64,000 nt of DNA, taken from the IMG/VR virus record IMGVR_UViG_3300023174_000078, positions 1-64,000 of that record; one strand, given 5' to 3'. Positions 40,905 to 49,216 of the stretch are shown here, piece after piece; the stretch's first letter is position 1; every line of letters begins with the position of its first letter. The notes under the pieces were generated by a model. That model was not told the origin of the DNA. It saw only the letters and a list, made by a program, of their open reading frames with translations, and searched no databases. A program made the position numbers and the translations under genes. The DNA is from a virus.

Positions 40905-43673
40905 ATGGTCAATTATCCCGGCGACAATGACGCATTTGCAGTTTGGACAGGTAAGAATCGCGTATTCGCAGATCCGTTCTTACTTCCTAGTAGTACAGCA
41001 ATACCTACTGAACTTCAGTCGGCTTTAGACTTTTGTTTATTTTTATATTATCTAAACCCCCTTTATCGCCGCGCTTCCACGCGCGTAATCAGTCACTTTG
41101 TTACAGATATTGATTTTGTTGGTAAGGATGGTGACCAGGATGAGCGGGATGAATTCAAAAATTTCCTGATTAATGAGTTGGATATCTTTGGCGCTTTACT
41201 TGAGGTGGGGCAGGAGTGGAGCTGCTTTCAAGGCGACACTAAAGTTGTTACGCAAGAAGGTTCTGTACCTATTAAATCTTTGACAGGTCGGAGAGTCAAT
41301 GTGTTGTCTAGAGATGGTATTTATAGACCGGCAGATTTTAAGTCTTACGGTGTTCAGTCCCTAATGGAGATTGAGTTCAGTGATGGGCGTATGGTGTACG
41401 CTACACCTGAACATAAATGGTATGTTAAAAATTGTTCTGGTAAGGAAGTTACTGTTACTACGGCCCAACTTAAAAATAGACATCGCATAAAAAGGACATT
41501 AGCGCCCCGTCCTGAAAAGAACGAAGAGTACCACGAAGGTGTGCGTCATGGTTTTATTTTTGGCGATGGTGCAAGAGCTGGTGCCGGATCTGCAGCGCTA
41601 TTTTGTGGTAAAAAGGATGAAGCTTTGTTGTCTTATTTCACAGGCTATGGTAATAAATACAGAGTACGCAAGGATCGCACACAGGTTGGGCGTATGTCCG
41701 GGTTCCCTGCTACGTATAAAGACTTACCTGCTGTAGATGAAAGCGCGAGCTACTGGTACGGCTTTGTGAGTGGTTTCTTGGCGGCTGACGGGACTGTAGA
41801 CACTTACGGCTGTGCTATGCTCACGCAGATCAAGAGAAACACGTTAGAGGCCATTGAGGCGCAGCTACCTAGGATTGGCATGTGCGCTGGTCCTATTCGC
41901 GCGCAGAGACGCGACACGCAACCGGGACTGCATCTAGGCAACGCTAAAGTTTATGACAGCACCATCCACTTTATGACGCTTCTCAAGCGGTTCATGCACG
42001 AAGATGATTTTATCATTCCCGCGCATAAAGAAAAGTTCATTAAAAACCGAAGTACTTCAGATAAATACGGCGAATATGTCGCTATTAAGTCTGTTAAAAT
42101 GACAGACAGGATAGAAGAAGTGTTCTGCTGTGTTGAGATGGAGACGCATTCAATGGTTGTCGACAATGGAATTTTAACTTCCCAATGCTACGGTAACGCA
42201 TTTCTAAGACTGCACCTACCTTTCGACCGTGTACTCATCGATCATAGAGACGGTAAATATAAAGAATACGCACTTCCGATGTTTGGTTCAGACGTGAAGT
42301 ATGATTATAAGGCCATGAAATATGATGTGCCTGATCCTACTACTTTTGATAGGCCAAAAGAGAAAAGATCCAGAGTAAAGCTGGATTTCATCGACCGCCC
42401 TTCCCGGGATAAATCACGGATTAAATTACGTAAATTGGATCCTAGACAGATTGTGCTGCAGCATTCATTTATGAGCGGTAAGCAGCAGATGATTTATCGT
42501 TTCGAGCCTGAGTGGGTTACTATGATTAAAAATAGTATCATGTATCAGGTGAACGAGACACCGATGAGCATGCTTAAAGCTATTGCGCTTGAGCAGGATT
42601 TCTTGTTTAATGAGGGACAAGTCTTCCACTTTAAGTCCCCTACTATTTCAGGTGTTTCTAATTACGGTTGGGGATTACCTGAAACCATAGCAAACTTTAG
42701 ACATATCCATCAACTGCAAGTGTTGCGTAAAATTGATGAGGCGGTAGGTCTGGATTATATGCTTCCTTTCCGTATGTTTCATCCCGTCCCTTCCGCGCAG
42801 GCAAGTGATCCTATGAATTATATGTTAATGAACCGGTGGGGTTCAGAGATTAGAGAAGTCATCAAGCGGCGCAGACTTGATCCTTTTGCAATGCATGCCT
42901 TACCATTTCCTGTAAGCTATCAGGAGTTTGGTGCTCAAGGTAAAAATCTGGCACCTAAAGAATTAGTAGAGTATCATAATAATGTGCTCTTAGATTCAAT
43001 GGGCTACCCGGCAGAGTTGTTTAAGGGTTCGTTACAAGTCCAACAAATTCCTACCGCTGTTCGTTTGTTTGAAAATTCATTTCATTTTGTACATCAAGGC
43101 TTTGATAGAATTGTGAAATGGGCGTCTGGTAGAATTTGTGATTATATTGGGCAACAACGCCTGGAAACCTCTCTGCAACTCCCGCGCCTTGCTGATGACC
43201 TCGAACGCCAGCGTGTATACATGCAATTGGCTGCAGGTGCAGAAATTCCACGGTCCATTGCTTATGGTCCTTTCGGCATCAAAGATCCTGTTGAGGCTGC
43301 TAAACAGCGCGCTCAAGAAGATATTGAAATCGAGAAAGAGCAAATAAAGCTGCAGGCTGATTTTCAAAGACAGCAACAGCTGGGCTCCATGGATACTATA
43401 TTGGCGCAGCAAGCGCAGCAAACAGCCGGTGGTAGCTCGCCTGCTGGTATGGAAGGTGCAGGGGATGGTGGCGATATGAACCCGCTTGACATCCAGAATA
43501 AAGCTGCTGAAATGGCACAGCAATGGTTGCAGATGCCTGTCGGTGAACGTCAGAAGCAAATGGCAGCTGTTCGCACTTCAAATCCAAACCTGCATGCAAT
43601 GGCTAAGCAAAAGATGGAAGAAATGAGATCTCAAGCGGAAAGCCAAGGTAGGCAGGCCTTATCACAACCTTAA
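40905..43673 (+). CDS. Portal protein interrupted by an intein
   Basis: Forms the ring through which DNA enters and leaves the capsid. The precursor is 922 residues; without the intein (107-427) 601 remain. Portal features: the start LPSSTAIPTEL ... YYLNPLYRRASTRVISHFVTDIDFVG-like region; EWS joined to CYGNAFLRLHLPFDRV, the conserved GNxF segment; LDPRQIVLQH; VFHFKSP ... YGWGLPET; ELVEYHNNVLLDSMGYPAELF. The C-terminus is a Gln-rich helical tail. The neighbouring small genes are probably virion components. Confidence 0.83.
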   Translation: MVNYPGDNDAFAVWTGKNRVFADPFLLPSSTAIPTELQSALDFCLFLYYLNPLYRRASTRVISHFVTDIDFVGKDGDQDERDEFKNFLINELDIFGALLEVGQEWSCFQGDTKVVTQEGSVPIKSLTGRRVNVLSRDGIYRPADFKSYGVQSLMEIEFSDGRMVYATPEHKWYVKNCSGKEVTVTTAQLKNRHRIKRTLAPRPEKNEEYHEGVRHGFIFGDGARAGAGSAALFCGKKDEALLSYFTGYGNKYRVRKDRTQVGRMSGFPATYKDLPAVDESASYWYGFVSGFLAADGTVDTYGCAMLTQIKRNTLEAIEAQLPRIGMCAGPIRAQRRDTQPGLHLGNAKVYDSTIHFMTLLKRFMHEDDFIIPAHKEKFIKNRSTSDKYGEYVAIKSVKMTDRIEEVFCCVEMETHSMVVDNGILTSQCYGNAFLRLHLPFDRVLIDHRDGKYKEYALPMFGSDVKYDYKAMKYDVPDPTTFDRPKEKRSRVKLDFIDRPSRDKSRIKLRKLDPRQIVLQHSFMSGKQQMIYRFEPEWVTMIKNSIMYQVNETPMSMLKAIALEQDFLFNEGQVFHFKSPTISGVSNYGWGLPETIANFRHIHQLQVLRKIDEAVGLDYMLPFRMFHPVPSAQASDPMNYMLMNRWGSEIREVIKRRRLDPFAMHALPFPVSYQEFGAQGKNLAPKELVEYHNNVLLDSMGYPAELFKGSLQVQQIPTAVRLFENSFHFVHQGFDRIVKWASGRICDYIGQQRLETSLQLPRLADDLERQRVYMQLAAGAEIPRSIAYGPFGIKDPVEAAKQRAQEDIEIEKEQIKLQADFQRQQQLGSMDTILAQQAQQTAGGSSPAGMEGAGDGGDMNPLDIQNKAAEMAQQWLQMPVGERQKQMAAVRTSNPNLHAMAKQKMEEMRSQAESQGRQALSQP
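41223..42185 (+). mobile_element. LAGLIDADG intein in portal protein, C-terminal Gln
   Basis: 321 codons from Cys1 (CFQGDTKVVTQEGSVPIK) to Gln (VVDNGILTSQ) before extein Cys. Block B is YATPEHKWYV. Endonuclease motifs: GFIFGDGARAG and GFVSGFLAADGTV. The last residue is Gln instead of the usual Asn and the residue before it is Ser instead of His; a few active inteins with C-terminal Gln are known, so splicing is expected but needs proof. Confidence 0.88.
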
Positions 43674-43685
43674 TAAATAAATCAA

Positions 43686-44027
43686 ATGGAAAAAACTGAA
43701 ATCGACTGGGTAGACATGATGAACGTTGTTGCTGCAGATATTTATCAGAATGCAGTTAACAAAGGATTCTGGGACAAAGAGCGTAATGACGGTGAAGCTA
43801 TCGCGCTTATCCATTCAGAACTATCTGAGGCTCTAGAAGCTTTGAGGCACGGGAATCCTCCTGATGACAAAGTAAATGAATATACAGGAGTGGAAGCTGA
43901 ATTAGCAGATGCGATCATTCGTATCTGTGATCTGGCTTCTGGTAGAGGCTGGCGTGTGTTTGAAGCTATGGCCGCTAAGATGGACTACAACACAACGCGC
44001 GAAAGGCTACACGGAAAAGAATTCTAG
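43686..44027 (+). CDS. MazG-like nucleotide pyrophosphohydrolase
   Basis: Hydrolyses nucleoside triphosphates or alarmones to monophosphates. 113 residues. ALIHSELSEALEALRHG (Glu-rich first helix) and ELADAIIRICDLASGRGW (ExxD second helix) are the metal-binding pattern of the all-alpha MazG fold. It follows the portal, ahead of the hairpin at 44046. Confidence 0.82.
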   Translation: MEKTEIDWVDMMNVVAADIYQNAVNKGFWDKERNDGEAIALIHSELSEALEALRHGNPPDDKVNEYTGVEAELADAIIRICDLASGRGWRVFEAMAAKMDYNTTRERLHGKEF

Positions 44028-44045
44028 TATATTTGTATTTGTCTT

Positions 44046-44084
44046 AACATCCATGGTATGCTAAAATATACCATGGATGTTTTG
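44046..44084 (+). terminator. Perfect 14-bp hairpin over a start codon
   Basis: AACATCCATGGTAT (44046-44059) pairs with ATACCATGGATGTT (44068-44081) around an 8-base loop, followed by TT. Both candidate starts of the next gene lie inside it: ATG 44058 at the end of the 5' arm and ATG 44073 in the 3' arm. Confidence 0.78.
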
Positions 44085-44342
44085 ACTAAACTAGCCGCAA
44101 GCTTTTATCTGCTTAAAAGAGCGGATCAAACTTGTATAGAAAAAGGACAATCTACGCAGGTCAAAAATTGGGACGCCATAAAGGGTATTCCCGGATCATC
44201 CGGTAATCAAAACTATACTGATCCTTGGCGTCCTAACCCTGAAGATATGCCAGTCGATATAGGCATTAATAATAAACAAATGGTTACTGGCACTGGCGGC
44301 GGTGCTTTAATCTATGGGCGTTACCGTAATGGAGACAGATAA
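44073..44342 (+). CDS. Small protein with shared N-terminal motif
   Basis: 89 residues from ATG 44073, or 94 from ATG 44058. Begins MDVLTKLAASFYLLKRADQ, the clearest example of the N-terminal motif shared in this region. The remainder is polar and Gly-rich, ending with GTGGGALIYGRYRNGDR. Probably a virion component; function unknown. Confidence 0.68.
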   Translation: MDVLTKLAASFYLLKRADQTCIEKGQSTQVKNWDAIKGIPGSSGNQNYTDPWRPNPEDMPVDIGINNKQMVTGTGGGALIYGRYRNGDR

Positions 44343-44344
44343 CA

Positions 44345-45334
44345 ATGACAAACGACCCGTCTCTAAGCGCGCTGTACACAGCTATTGATCCTGCTGTAAA
44401 AGGTAAGATCAAGAATAAAATATATGATTTTGCGACACCTGATTCGCAAACCATAACGACACCAAACCCTTTTTCGCCTAATAAAGCAGATAATATTGAG
44501 ATGTCGCCCCTGCAGTGGATGTCGACTTACGATGATGAATTCAAAAAACAGAATCCGCAATACGCGGCATTAAACGCTTATTATAACCCTTTTCAAAGTA
44601 ACAGATCGTTTGGTTACGTCATGGGTGATAACTTGAATAAACTGTATAAAGGCTATGGGCCTGTTATAGGTAATATTTTAAATAAAGGACCAGTGGCTGG
44701 TGGATTACTTGCAACCGCTCCAGGTTTGTTACTCGGCGCAGCTGGTACTGGTTTATTAAATTTATTGACTGGTAAATCAGTATCTAGTGATTTACTACGG
44801 AATGCATTGATTGGTGGTTTAGCTGCTGGGTCTTTGGGTGCCTACAGTGGATACTTGCGCAAATACAAACCGCAATGGGCTGAGCCGGAAGCAGCGCCTG
44901 AGCAGTGGACACAAGAAGAGCTTCAAAATATTCACGCGATGAATAGAGTCAAGGCTCTAACTGGTATGAATAAACAAAGCGGACATGTAAAATTCGCCGC
45001 TATGAGTTCCTCGGAGGCGCAGGCGCGAGTGGTCCAACTTATCCAATCTGCCCCGGGGTTATCATTTAATGAGAAAAGCCAACTCATCGCTGGTGTTTCT
45101 CAGTTATCTGGAAATGAAGTTTCGCAGTTGTCTAGTTCTTTAGTTGGATTTGGTGGTGCTGCGGTGGGTGCCATAGTGGCTAGGTTTTTAATGAATAAAG
45201 GTTTGATAGGTACAGTTTTAGGCGCTATTTTTGGGGGAGCAATTGCTAAGTCTGTATTTGGGCCTTCAGTGACCAGGAACGATTTAGGACAGCCTTCTTT
45301 ACAAGGTAGAAATTTATTAGGACAATATCTTTAA
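44345..45334 (+). CDS. Membrane-segment-rich protein, probable virion component
   Basis: 329 residues. Hydrophobic Gly/Ala-rich segments lie at about residues 117-140 (GPVAGGLLATAPGLLLGAAG), 150-175 and 258-295. Between them is a polar helical part. A protein with such segments beside the portal is typical of ejected internal virion proteins that line a channel, but this is inference. Confidence 0.7.
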   Translation: MTNDPSLSALYTAIDPAVKGKIKNKIYDFATPDSQTITTPNPFSPNKADNIEMSPLQWMSTYDDEFKKQNPQYAALNAYYNPFQSNRSFGYVMGDNLNKLYKGYGPVIGNILNKGPVAGGLLATAPGLLLGAAGTGLLNLLTGKSVSSDLLRNALIGGLAAGSLGAYSGYLRKYKPQWAEPEAAPEQWTQEELQNIHAMNRVKALTGMNKQSGHVKFAAMSSSEAQARVVQLIQSAPGLSFNEKSQLIAGVSQLSGNEVSQLSSSLVGFGGAAVGAIVARFLMNKGLIGTVLGAIFGGAIAKSVFGPSVTRNDLGQPSLQGRNLLGQYL

Positions 45335-45335
45335 T

Positions 45336-45983
45336 ATGAATGATTCATCATTTTTTAATTTAGGCGTTAAATTAGCGGCCTCTGCACGTGGACGTGATCC
45401 CCAAAATCTTGTAACTATTTCCGGTTTAGTTTCTACCATTGATAATCCCAAAGAAGCAAACTATGGATTTGTGCAGAAGATTATGTGCAAGGTTGCTGCA
45501 CATGCATTCGAAGAAGCTGGTCGTAAAAACGAAATAGAGTATCATATTTTTGAAAAGTTAGCACACACGGCCATGTGGTACCCCGAGTTAGACAAGTACT
45601 CGAATGCGGCGTTATCTGCGCTTGGTAAGATCGCCCTCGAGCACGAACAACAAATTAAAGAAGCGTCCAATGAAGAGATAACAAAACAAGCTCAGAATTT
45701 ACTTCCCGGATTACTAGCGATGGCTGGAAAATCTACCCCAGAGGTTATTAAAGCTGTAGCCGGGGCAGGCGCTCTTGGCGGGGGTGTCACAGGTGGGTTG
45801 TACTGGTTGCTTAATAGACATGCGCAAGAAGACGAAGACGAAGCAGAAGTAATCAAGGCTAAAATTGATTATTACAATAAAATTTCAGATGAGATCAAAA
45901 GACAATTAAGAACTCAAAAATTAGCACCTGCGCAGCTAGCTGCACAAGTTCAAGACATAGTAGATCGCGAAAACTTATTTTAA
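45336..45983 (+). CDS. Hypothetical protein with one membrane segment
   Basis: 215 residues. N-terminus FFNLGVKLAASARG resembles the shared motif. Helical middle, then a Gly/Ala-rich hydrophobic segment at about 145-165 (AVAGAGALGGGVTGGLYWLL) and a charged coiled-coil-like tail. Starts one base after the previous stop. Likely virion-associated. Confidence 0.7.
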   Translation: MNDSSFFNLGVKLAASARGRDPQNLVTISGLVSTIDNPKEANYGFVQKIMCKVAAHAFEEAGRKNEIEYHIFEKLAHTAMWYPELDKYSNAALSALGKIALEHEQQIKEASNEEITKQAQNLLPGLLAMAGKSTPEVIKAVAGAGALGGGVTGGLYWLLNRHAQEDEDEAEVIKAKIDYYNKISDEIKRQLRTQKLAPAQLAAQVQDIVDRENLF

Positions 45984-45989
45984 TACTGC

Positions 45990-46427
45990 ATGAGACCCAA
46001 CTACGATTTTACAGCTATGATGGACCCCGGCGCTGGGGTTAATGTAGATCCAAACCAAGTATCCCCGTCGTTTGCTATTCCCGCCTCCTCCGAACAACCA
46101 CGCGTTGAGGAGGATAGTACTGACTCGGATTTTGAAGAGCACAAAGACCCTAAAGGAAAAACAATTTGGACAACCACGCCTACATTTGAAGATCAGTATA
46201 AACGTTTTCCTCAGACTACTAGACTGGTTGGACCTCTCGTGGCGGTTTATGACGCGGCTAACCCGGAGCAGCTTAAAGAATTAAACATCTTGTTTTCTAA
46301 GCAACAACCAGAGGACGCGCCTTCGATTATTCTTGCGAGTCGTAAAGAAAATTTCCACGAAGGAAAATGGTTGATGCTTTTGGAATATTTTAGAGTAGAA
46401 TACAAGCAACTCATTACGACTTCTTAA
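45990..46427 (+). CDS. Hypothetical protein
   Basis: 145 residues. Disordered, acidic first 60 residues, then a folded domain with TRLVGPLVAVYDAANPEQLK and WLMLLEYFRVEYK. No family recognised. Between two membrane-segment-rich genes. Confidence 0.7.
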   Translation: MRPNYDFTAMMDPGAGVNVDPNQVSPSFAIPASSEQPRVEEDSTDSDFEEHKDPKGKTIWTTTPTFEDQYKRFPQTTRLVGPLVAVYDAANPEQLKELNILFSKQQPEDAPSIILASRKENFHEGKWLMLLEYFRVEYKQLITTS

Positions 46428-46428
46428 A

Positions 46429-47781
46429 ATGGAAAAGATAGCTTTAACTCCCCGCAGTCAAGAATTAATCAAAAACTACCTCATAGGAGGTGCAGCTCTA
46501 GGCGGTTCCGGTGCGCTGCTAACCTCATTGGTTAATTATATTAAAACCCTAAAACAGCAAGTCCCGTCTGACGAAGAAAAAGAAGATGATGACACGCTTT
46601 ATTTGAATGTAGGTAAGTCGGCCAATGAAAGTTCTGGTGCTACTGATTTCGCTGCTGGAGGTTTAGCTGTAACTGGTGGTCTGCTATCCACACTTGGTAC
46701 TTACGCGTTAGTCAGAAAGCTTTATCAAAACGTTAAAAGGAAACAATTACAAGAGCAACTAGATCAGGCGCAACAAGCATTTTTATCAAATGCAGAGCAA
46801 GAAGCGCAAGTTAAAAATGCCACCGCTTTAGAAAGCGGAAAGCCTATGGGCTTAGCGGAATTAAGCTGGTCTTCACCAATAGCTTTTGCGCTACTCAGCG
46901 CTATAGCTGCTGGAGCCTTGACGAATAAAGCTTTGGATAAAACCTTTCCTAGTATTAAGAAACCTAAAGATACTGCACCAAAGCGTATCGTTATTCGTAA
47001 GCCCCTGCCTAAAGAGAATAGCGAGGAAGACGAGAGTGCAGCCTATGACAAGGCGGCATCTGCGGAACAAGTAGACGATGCCTTAGAGTTCTTGGTCCAC
47101 CTGTGCATGGGTAGCAAATCAGCGGCACAATCAGAACTGGTTGATATTATCCATGCCGCAGCCCAAGGCAGAGGGCCTGAATTAACTACACATATCCTGG
47201 AGTATGGTTTTGATTCGGCTATGGATACGATTAAGGGTGCTGCCGATTACAGTATTACTCCTGCGCAGAAACAATGCGCCATTAGCTATTGCGTTAAAAG
47301 CGCCGCGTTAAACCCTATTGTTTCTCTGTTGGCTGCGGCAGAGTATAACGACATGGCTCCTAAGTTTACTAAAATAGCCAGCCTACAGCATGCAGATTGT
47401 GTGTCGACGCTAATTAAAATAGCTGGAACTATAGGTGCAATTAATAGAGTTGAAACTATTGGAGATTTAGATAGTAGTTTTGAAATTAGCAAAGAAGCTA
47501 ATGATATGTCACTTGAAGATATTCTAGCGCTGATAAACAGAATGAAAGACCAAGGCGCGCACACATCTGAAGAAGATGATATTGAGCAAAATGAAGATTT
47601 AAATTCTGAAGACAGTATCGATTCTGGGGAAGAGAAACAAGTCAATGATAGAAAGCCTTTTGCGACTAATAAAGCTACGCCTGATGTCATTGATGAATTA
47701 TCTGAAGAAGATGACTTGATTGATCAAGCAATGTCTGCTCCTGTTACACCTGCTAAAGCAATAGCAGCTGAAAACAAATGA
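46429..47781 (+). CDS. Membrane-segment-rich protein, probable virion component
   Basis: 450 residues. Hydrophobic segments at about residues 16-40 (YLIGGAALGGSGALLTSLV), 68-100 and 145-165. The middle is helical; the last 100 residues are acidic and look disordered. Similar in plan to the protein at 44345, so the pair may act together. Overlaps the next gene by 4 bases. Confidence 0.7.
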   Translation: MEKIALTPRSQELIKNYLIGGAALGGSGALLTSLVNYIKTLKQQVPSDEEKEDDDTLYLNVGKSANESSGATDFAAGGLAVTGGLLSTLGTYALVRKLYQNVKRKQLQEQLDQAQQAFLSNAEQEAQVKNATALESGKPMGLAELSWSSPIAFALLSAIAAGALTNKALDKTFPSIKKPKDTAPKRIVIRKPLPKENSEEDESAAYDKAASAEQVDDALEFLVHLCMGSKSAAQSELVDIIHAAAQGRGPELTTHILEYGFDSAMDTIKGAADYSITPAQKQCAISYCVKSAALNPIVSLLAAAEYNDMAPKFTKIASLQHADCVSTLIKIAGTIGAINRVETIGDLDSSFEISKEANDMSLEDILALINRMKDQGAHTSEEDDIEQNEDLNSEDSIDSGEEKQVNDRKPFATNKATPDVIDELSEEDDLIDQAMSAPVTPAKAIAAENK

Positions 47782-48248
47782 CTGTACCCCGCAATAAAAC
47801 ATCTGCGTCCAAGTTACTTGCGCTCGTAGCTAAGAGTAAAAAAGCAGGACGCTATAAAGTTTCTTCGAAAGAAACAAGAACATACGCAGGTATTGTTTTT
47901 GACTCTAAATGGGAATCAGAAACATATAAGTTATTGTCTACTCTTTTACCGGCGGATACACATATACATAGACAGGTAAATTTTTTACTTCAAGAGAAGT
48001 TCAAGGCTCCCAATGGAAAGGCTATCCGAGAGATTCATTACTCTGCCGATTTTGTAATTACCCGGGAAAAAGAATTACAGGATAATGTAATCCCTACTGA
48101 CGCATTAGTAATAGATTCAAAGGGACATCTTACTGATATTTTTAAAATCAAGAATAAGATGTTCATGTTCAGATACAATGCGCTTATTCATCAGGTGAAA
48201 TCCGCGAAGGATGTCGCGGCTGTGGTTGACGTGTATAAGGCGCAATAA
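47778..48248 (+). CDS. DUF1064-type predicted nuclease
   Basis: 156 residues. RTYAGIVFDSKWESETYKLL (split here as the N-terminal motif), IREIHYSADFVITREK and DALVIDSKGHLTDIFKIK follow the DUF1064 pattern, which belongs to the PD-(D/E)xK nuclease fold: Glu in the first helix, Asp before the strand, Asp-x-Lys in the next. Probably a Holliday-junction or single-strand nuclease used in recombination or packaging. Promoter copy 4 starts right after its stop. Confidence 0.75.
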   Translation: MTVPRNKTSASKLLALVAKSKKAGRYKVSSKETRTYAGIVFDSKWESETYKLLSTLLPADTHIHRQVNFLLQEKFKAPNGKAIREIHYSADFVITREKELQDNVIPTDALVIDSKGHLTDIFKIKNKMFMFRYNALIHQVKSAKDVAAVVDVYKAQ

Positions 48249-48259
48249 AAGCCGCCCAT

Positions 48260-48277
48260 GTGCTATATACATTTGTA
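48260..48277 (+). promoter_or_regulatory. Repeated phage promoter element, copy 4 (variant)
   Basis: GTGCTATATACATTTGTA, two changes from the other copies, both leaving the TAnnTTTG pattern intact. It is followed at once by a structured leader. Confidence 0.68.
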
Positions 48278-48350
48278 GCGGGTAGTGATATCTGCTAGCC
48301 GAAAGGCCGCATGACTTATGTTGTCATGCGTGGGCGTGAGCCCTTTTTAC
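48276..48350 (+). ncRNA. Structured leader or small RNA with GNRA loops and terminator
   Basis: TAGCGGG/TCTGCTA (48276-48297, with G-T pairs), then GCC-GAAA-GGC, then GCATGAC-ttatgtt-GTCATGC, then GGGC-GTGA-GCCC followed by TTTTT. Two of the loops are GNRA tetraloops. The last hairpin with its T-run would end most transcripts about 70 bases after the promoter, so this may be an attenuator for the gene at 48380 or a separate small RNA. Confidence 0.55.
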
Positions 48351-48379
48351 CTATAACATCTAAAACATAAAACATTAAG

Positions 48380-48808
48380 ATGGGACGAAAACACACACCT
48401 GAGACTAAAGAGAAAATTAGACTATCAAAGCTGGGTAGAAAACACACACCTGAGACTAAAGAGAAAATAAGGCTATTAAAACTTCAACAAACACCTGAGG
48501 TTAGATATAAAAATAGCCAAGCTCATCTAATTAAAGGACCACAACACCCTGCTGGCGTTGTTTGTGATTTCAGATCTCCTACTAATGTTGTTTGGCATGT
48601 TTCTAACATAGGTCATTTTGTCCGCACGCATAAACATCTTTTTGATGAAAGCGATGCTACATGGATAAATAGTGGCCGTAGCCTGCGTTGTAGGGCGGCA
48701 GACGGGCTTCGGTCCTTGTGTTCCCGCGCCAGCCCCCTGAGCTCCTGGAAAGGCTGGACACTAGTCAGTGATGTGGAGCGCTTCAAGAATAGCGCAGGTA
48801 TAGTATGA
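48380..48808 (+). CDS. NUMOD3-repeat protein, remnant of a homing endonuclease
   Basis: 142 residues. Two tandem NUMOD3 DNA-binding units at the N-terminus, GRKHTPETKEKIRL twice with a 17-residue period; the DNA is identical over 31 bases (48387-48417 and 48438-48468). The C-terminal part (SPTNVVWHVSNIGHFVRTH, SSWKGWTLV) resembles the DNA-recognition end of GIY-YIG or HNH homing enzymes. No catalytic domain is present, so it is a remnant or a stand-alone DNA binder. Confidence 0.72.
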   Translation: MGRKHTPETKEKIRLSKLGRKHTPETKEKIRLLKLQQTPEVRYKNSQAHLIKGPQHPAGVVCDFRSPTNVVWHVSNIGHFVRTHKHLFDESDATWINSGRSLRCRAADGLRSLCSRASPLSSWKGWTLVSDVERFKNSAGIV

Positions 48809-48828
48809 TGGCAACGCGCCATGAGGTT

Positions 48829-48846
48829 GTGTTATATAAATTTGTA
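48829..48846 (+). promoter_or_regulatory. Repeated phage promoter element, copy 5
   Basis: Exact GTGTTATATAAATTTGTA. A hairpin ACGGT (48846-48850) with ACTGT (48859-48863, one G-T pair) starts at its last base. Drives the gene at 48902. Confidence 0.74.
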
Positions 48847-48901
48847 CGGTAGCTAATAACTGTCGCACAATTGTATGTTCAACATTCAACTTAAAAACAA
48901 T

Positions 48902-49123
48902 ATGCAAAACAACGAACGATTAGTTGGAATTCTCGCTGCCCGGAACTACTTGCTCAGCCTCCACCCCCGCAAAATGCAGGTGGTTGCGCTGGCAGAACTT
49001 GGTGATGAGGTTGCTCCTCCCACCAGTCTGTACGGCATGCCTGCATTGGAGCCAAAACCATCACCCACCAGGGTGGCGCTGAAGAACGCGCTCGACCGAC
49101 CTCTGCCGGTCCTATCCCTGTAA
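48902..49123 (+). CDS. Small hypothetical protein
   Basis: 73 residues from ATG 48902; ATG 48875 in the same frame would add 9. Helical first half (RLVGILAARNYLLSL), Pro-rich second half. Alone under promoter copy 5, with a bidirectional terminator behind it. Function unknown. Confidence 0.6.
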   Translation: MQNNERLVGILAARNYLLSLHPRKMQVVALAELGDEVAPPTSLYGMPALEPKPSPTRVALKNALDRPLPVLSL

Positions 49124-49175
49124 AGGGATTACAATGACACAGGTGGCACATGTGTTGTTGGTTTGTGATAGCAAC

Positions 49176-49204
49176 GCTCGCGCCGTAGCCACCACGGCGC
49201 GAGC
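49176..49204. terminator. Bidirectional terminator between convergent genes
   Basis: GCTCGCGCCGT (49176-49186) pairs perfectly with ACGGCGCGAGC (49194-49204). It separates the + strand gene ending at 49123 from the - strand HNH gene ending at 49217. Confidence 0.72.
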
Positions 49205-49216
49205 CTATCTTCACTT

